A stretch of DNA of 64,000 bases from G965222335 sp965222335. Lineage in GTDB: Bacteria > Pseudomonadota > Gammaproteobacteria > Pseudomonadales > Halieaceae. Below are positions 61,248 through 64,000 of this stretch, in pieces (the stretch's first letter is position 1; every line of letters begins with the position of its first letter). The DNA lies in NCBI GenBank assembly GCA_965222335.1, contig OZ244944.1:2356001-2420000 (forward strand), given 5' to 3'. The notes under the pieces were generated by a model, which had not been told where the DNA came from, did no database searches, and worked only from the letters and a program-made list of their open reading frames with translations. Both the position numbers and the translations under genes were made by a program.

Positions 61248-63038
61248 ATGACAGCACGTCGCCGACCAGTGGCATTCTTTCTCCTGCTATGCCTGGCATT
61301 CGTGCTGGCTGCCTGCGGCGGTGGCGGGTCGGGAGGTTCGGGGGCGGCTGAGCCTGCCACCCCGATACCTTCCCCGACACCTTCCCCAGAACCTTCTCCG
61401 GCACCCGCGCCGGCGCCATTGAGCGAAACCGAGGCGACGCGCTTTCTCAGCCAGGCCACTTTCGGGCCGAGCCAGCAATCCGTGGCGGCGCTGGTTGATA
61501 GTGGGCTGGAGCCCTGGTTCACAGACCAGCTGCAGAAACCACCCTCGTTACATCTGCAGGCCGTGCTCTCCGGGCTGCCCGAAGATGGCGGCTTTCTTGA
61601 CGAGAATGGCAATCCATTGCCGGAAGTCGTTTCGCTGACCTCGGACTCGATCTGGCGCACGATGATCGAGGCGGATGACCAACTCCGCCAGCGCATGGCG
61701 TTTGCACTGTCGCAGATACTTGTGGTCTCGGCGCGAAACAGTGACCTCATCCGCGCGCCACAAACCATGGCTCACTACGCGGATATCCTCACAGCTGGCG
61801 CGCTCGGCAATTACCGGGATCTGCTGGAGGAGGTCACCTACTCACCTGCGATGGCAGTTTACCTGACCTACCTGCGCAACCAGAAGGCCGACCCCGAGTC
61901 TGGCCGCGTACCCGATGAGAACTATGCCCGGGAACTGCTGCAGCTGTTCACCATCGGCCTGGTCGAACTGAACCCGGATGGCACCCCGGTAACAGACACC
62001 AGCGGTGCCGAGATCGAAATCTTCGACAACGACGATATCACCGAGCTCGCCAAGGTCTTTACCGGCCTGAGCTTTGCCGGTACACCCTTCAACGCATCCC
62101 TGCGTCAGGTGCCCCTGGAAGCATTGCATTCGCCACTGGCGAGCTTCGATAGTTTTCACGCCCAGGAAGCCAAGTTGGTGCTTGATACACATATTCCCGA
62201 GGGCACAAATGCTGAGCAGAGTATCGATCTCGCACTGGACGCTATTTTCGCCCACCCCAACGTCGGCCCATTTATTGGCCGGCAGCTGATTCAGCGCTTT
62301 GTCACCAGCGCGCCTGAACCGGCCTACGTCGCCCGGGTGGCGGCCGCCTTCGACGCTGGTCGCTACGAGCTACCGGCATCGGGAACCGAGGTGGGAGAGG
62401 GTCGCCGGGGCGATCTGGCAGCGACACTGGCCGCCGTGCTCTTCGATCCCCAGGCGCGAAACGCCGAGCCAAGGGAGGCGCCAACCTTCGGTAAGCTGCG
62501 CGAACCCGTGCTGCGCTTTACCCACTGGGCCCGGGCCTTTGAAGTCAATAGTGCAGATGCGAGCAACGAGGCGGCGCTGCGCGACACGAGTTCGCCCCAG
62601 GCGCTCGGCCAACACCCCTATCTGGCGCCATCGGTGTTTAACTTCTACAGGCCCGCCTATATTGCGGTGGGCGGGTCAACCGGTGACGCTGGCTTGACGG
62701 CCCCGGAGCTACAGATTACCAATGCCACCAGTGTTGTTGGCTATCCCAATTTCCTGACCCTCTATGCCTTCGAGGCGGCACCGCCAGAGCGGGCTGGCCT
62801 GCCAAGACGGTTTGTGCCTGACTACAGCGAAGAGGTGGCGCTGGCGGACGACCCCGAGGCGCTGGTGAGCCATCTTGATCGTAAACTCGTGCATGGCGCG
62901 CTGCGCCGGGAATCGCGGCAGCGTATCGTCGATATCCTGCAGTTGTTCAACGCCCCCACGGACCAGGGCAGACTGTTGCGCGCGCGGGTGGCTAGCGTAC
63001 TGGTCATGAGTACACCGGAATACATTGTGCTGCGCTAG
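61248..63038 (+). CDS. DUF1800 family lipoprotein
   Basis: A 596-residue lipoprotein with lipobox VLAAC followed by a Gly/Ser/Pro-rich tether (PSPTPSPEPSPAPAPAP). The rest matches DUF1800: ATRFLSQATFGPSQQSV, LRQRMAFALSQILVVS, NYARELLQLFTIGLVELN, DDITELAKVFTGLSF, and the C-terminal RQRIVDILQLFNAPTDQGRLLRARV. DUF1800 proteins nearly always occur next to DUF1501 proteins, as here (26 nt downstream). Function unknown. The AC-rich upstream gap (123 bp) shows no clear promoter. Confidence 0.92.
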   Translation: MTARRRPVAFFLLLCLAFVLAACGGGGSGGSGAAEPATPIPSPTPSPEPSPAPAPAPLSETEATRFLSQATFGPSQQSVAALVDSGLEPWFTDQLQKPPSLHLQAVLSGLPEDGGFLDENGNPLPEVVSLTSDSIWRTMIEADDQLRQRMAFALSQILVVSARNSDLIRAPQTMAHYADILTAGALGNYRDLLEEVTYSPAMAVYLTYLRNQKADPESGRVPDENYARELLQLFTIGLVELNPDGTPVTDTSGAEIEIFDNDDITELAKVFTGLSFAGTPFNASLRQVPLEALHSPLASFDSFHAQEAKLVLDTHIPEGTNAEQSIDLALDAIFAHPNVGPFIGRQLIQRFVTSAPEPAYVARVAAAFDAGRYELPASGTEVGEGRRGDLAATLAAVLFDPQARNAEPREAPTFGKLREPVLRFTHWARAFEVNSADASNEAALRDTSSPQALGQHPYLAPSVFNFYRPAYIAVGGSTGDAGLTAPELQITNATSVVGYPNFLTLYAFEAAPPERAGLPRRFVPDYSEEVALADDPEALVSHLDRKLVHGALRRESRQRIVDILQLFNAPTDQGRLLRARVASVLVMSTPEYIVLR

Positions 63039-63064
63039 GCTGATTGGCGCGCCGGAGAGAACCT

Positions 63065-64000
63065 ATGCAAAGCAGACGCGATTTTGTGAAGTCGGCCCTT
63101 TCCATGGCGCTGGCCGCCGGCCCCCTGCAGATGCTGCAGGCGGGTCCGGTAGCGGCGGCGGACACGTCTGGTTACCGGGCGCTGGTTTGCGTCTTCCTGT
63201 TCGGGGGCATGGACTCTCACGATACGGTGTTGCCCGTCGACGCCGCATCCTACAACAGTTATTCCCAGATTAGAGAAACGCTGCTCGACGCTTATGCTGC
63301 CCTGCCCGGGTCCGGTCGTGAGCGCGCCAGTCTGCTGGAACTCGATCCACTCACCCGCTCCTTCGGCTCACGCCGGTTCGGCCTGCCACCGGAGCTGTCC
63401 GGTATGCACAGCCTGTTTTCGCAGGGCAGGGCGGCCATCGTCGGCAACGTGGGGCCTCTGCTGCAGCCGATGAACCGTGACATGTTGTTGGGCGGCACGG
63501 CGCCCTTGCCCGCGCGACTGTTTTCCCACAACGACCAGCAGTCGACCTGGATGTCATTCGCGCCAGAGGGAGCGCAGTTCGGTTGGGGCGGTCTGTTCAG
63601 TGACGCAATAATGCAGTCGGGCGGTAACTCACAAGGCATCTTTTCCCAGGTATCACTCGGGGGCAATGTGGTGTTCCTTGCCGGGAACCAGGTTGCTCCC
63701 TACGAGATCAGCCCCGACGGTGTGCCCTCGATTGCCCTGATTGATGCTGCAGGTGACCGGGTTTCGGAAGCTGCCCGTGGGGCCATGCGTGAACATTTTG
63801 CGGGTGGTACTGCGACCCCGCCTAACTTGTTTGAACGCGATTTCGTGAACTTGAGCCGTACCTCGCTAAATGCCAACGATACGCTGGCCTCTGCGCTGGC
63901 ATCCGGCCAGGGCCTCGCCACGCCATTTCCCCAGAGTTCCCTCGGCGCGCAACTGCGTACGGTGGCGGAGACTATCGCCGTGCGCGGTGAACTTGGCGTG
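63065..64000 (+). CDS. DUF1501 family protein with Tat-like signal (partial)
   Basis: The gene runs past the right edge; about 312 residues are visible. The N-terminus MQSRRDFVKSALSMALAAGP has the twin-arginine motif RRDF, so it is probably exported by Tat. DUF1501 features follow: ALVCVFLFGGMDSHDTVLP, PELSGMHSLFSQGRAAIVGNVGPL, SHNDQQSTWM and GWGGLFSDAIM. The family is sulfatase-like in fold, yet function is unknown. GGAGAGA precedes the ATG at 63065. It forms a unit with the DUF1800 gene. Confidence 0.93.
   Translation, partial: MQSRRDFVKSALSMALAAGPLQMLQAGPVAAADTSGYRALVCVFLFGGMDSHDTVLPVDAASYNSYSQIRETLLDAYAALPGSGRERASLLELDPLTRSFGSRRFGLPPELSGMHSLFSQGRAAIVGNVGPLLQPMNRDMLLGGTAPLPARLFSHNDQQSTWMSFAPEGAQFGWGGLFSDAIMQSGGNSQGIFSQVSLGGNVVFLAGNQVAPYEISPDGVPSIALIDAAGDRVSEAARGAMREHFAGGTATPPNLFERDFVNLSRTSLNANDTLASALASGQGLATPFPQSSLGAQLRTVAETIAVRGELGV

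Overview
The window is 64 kb of GC-rich, densely coding bacterial chromosome. It looks like a marine gammaproteobacterium, most plausibly Halieaceae/Cellvibrionales. That is an inference from gene content (NhaR, SbtA/B-like proteins, YghU, RIO1 kinase, Yej-type peptide importer, P450, PuuA/PuuB-like pair) and codon style; no rRNA or taxonomic marker is present. I see no tRNA, rRNA, CRISPR array, phage gene or intact insertion sequence. The mobile-DNA traces are a 169-bp palindromic repeat cluster (5137-5305) and a 264-bp transposon-like element without a transposase (41284-41547).

Layout. 1-4.5 kb: a partial MoxR ATPase, an HNH nuclease, and a PepSY protein / response regulator / histidine kinase / FAH hydrolase operon whose divergent promoter carries a symmetric set of 11-bp-spaced repeats. 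4.5-10.2 kb: a small secreted protein, the palindromic repeats, a membrane Ser/Thr kinase with five Cys-x7-Cys repeats, a secreted protein and a large orphan. 10.2-15 kb: FeS photolyase, nuclease, degenerate HD-GYP protein, quinone-oxidoreductase-like enzyme. 15-20 kb: a bicarbonate neighbourhood (periplasmic beta-carbonic anhydrase, NhaR, SbtB-like PII, SbtA, PurE, PurK). 20-26.8 kb: acyl-CoA synthetase, stress protein, YghU, P450, an acidic beta-helix protein with a 27-residue period, and a lipoprotein. 26.8-32.2 kb: a tightly packed five-gene export operon (AI-2E protein, TolC-like, HlyD-like, DUF2955, K+ channel). 32.5-38.3 kb: DAACS symporter, a sulfotransferase-like protein with an apparent CTG start, a coupled acetyltransferase/deacetylase pair, RIO1 kinase, DUF427. 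38.3-44.7 kb: a yejABEF-like peptide importer interrupted between its permease genes by the transposon-like element. 44.8-49.8 kb: SDR, an alpha/beta hydrolase-cyclophilin fusion, small envelope proteins, YihY/BrkB, Rieske protein. 49.9-61.1 kb: a catabolic-looking region with a molybdopterin oxidoreductase, two CrtI/PYROXD2-like FAD enzymes overlapping a GcvT-like protein, a membrane protein, a SnoaL-AraC regulator, a glutamine-synthetase-like ligase and a PuuB-like oxidase. 61.2-64 kb: a DUF1800/DUF1501 pair, the second running off the window.

How genes work together. The best-supported functional links are: (i) the two-component operon and its divergent secreted-protein gene share mirror-image regulator sites; (ii) purK-purE-sbtA-sbtB links bicarbonate import to PurK, which consumes bicarbonate; (iii) the CrtI-like/CrtI-like/GcvT-like trio is translationally coupled and may be an undescribed demethylation or C1 route feeding nearby Mo and gamma-glutamyl-amine enzymes.
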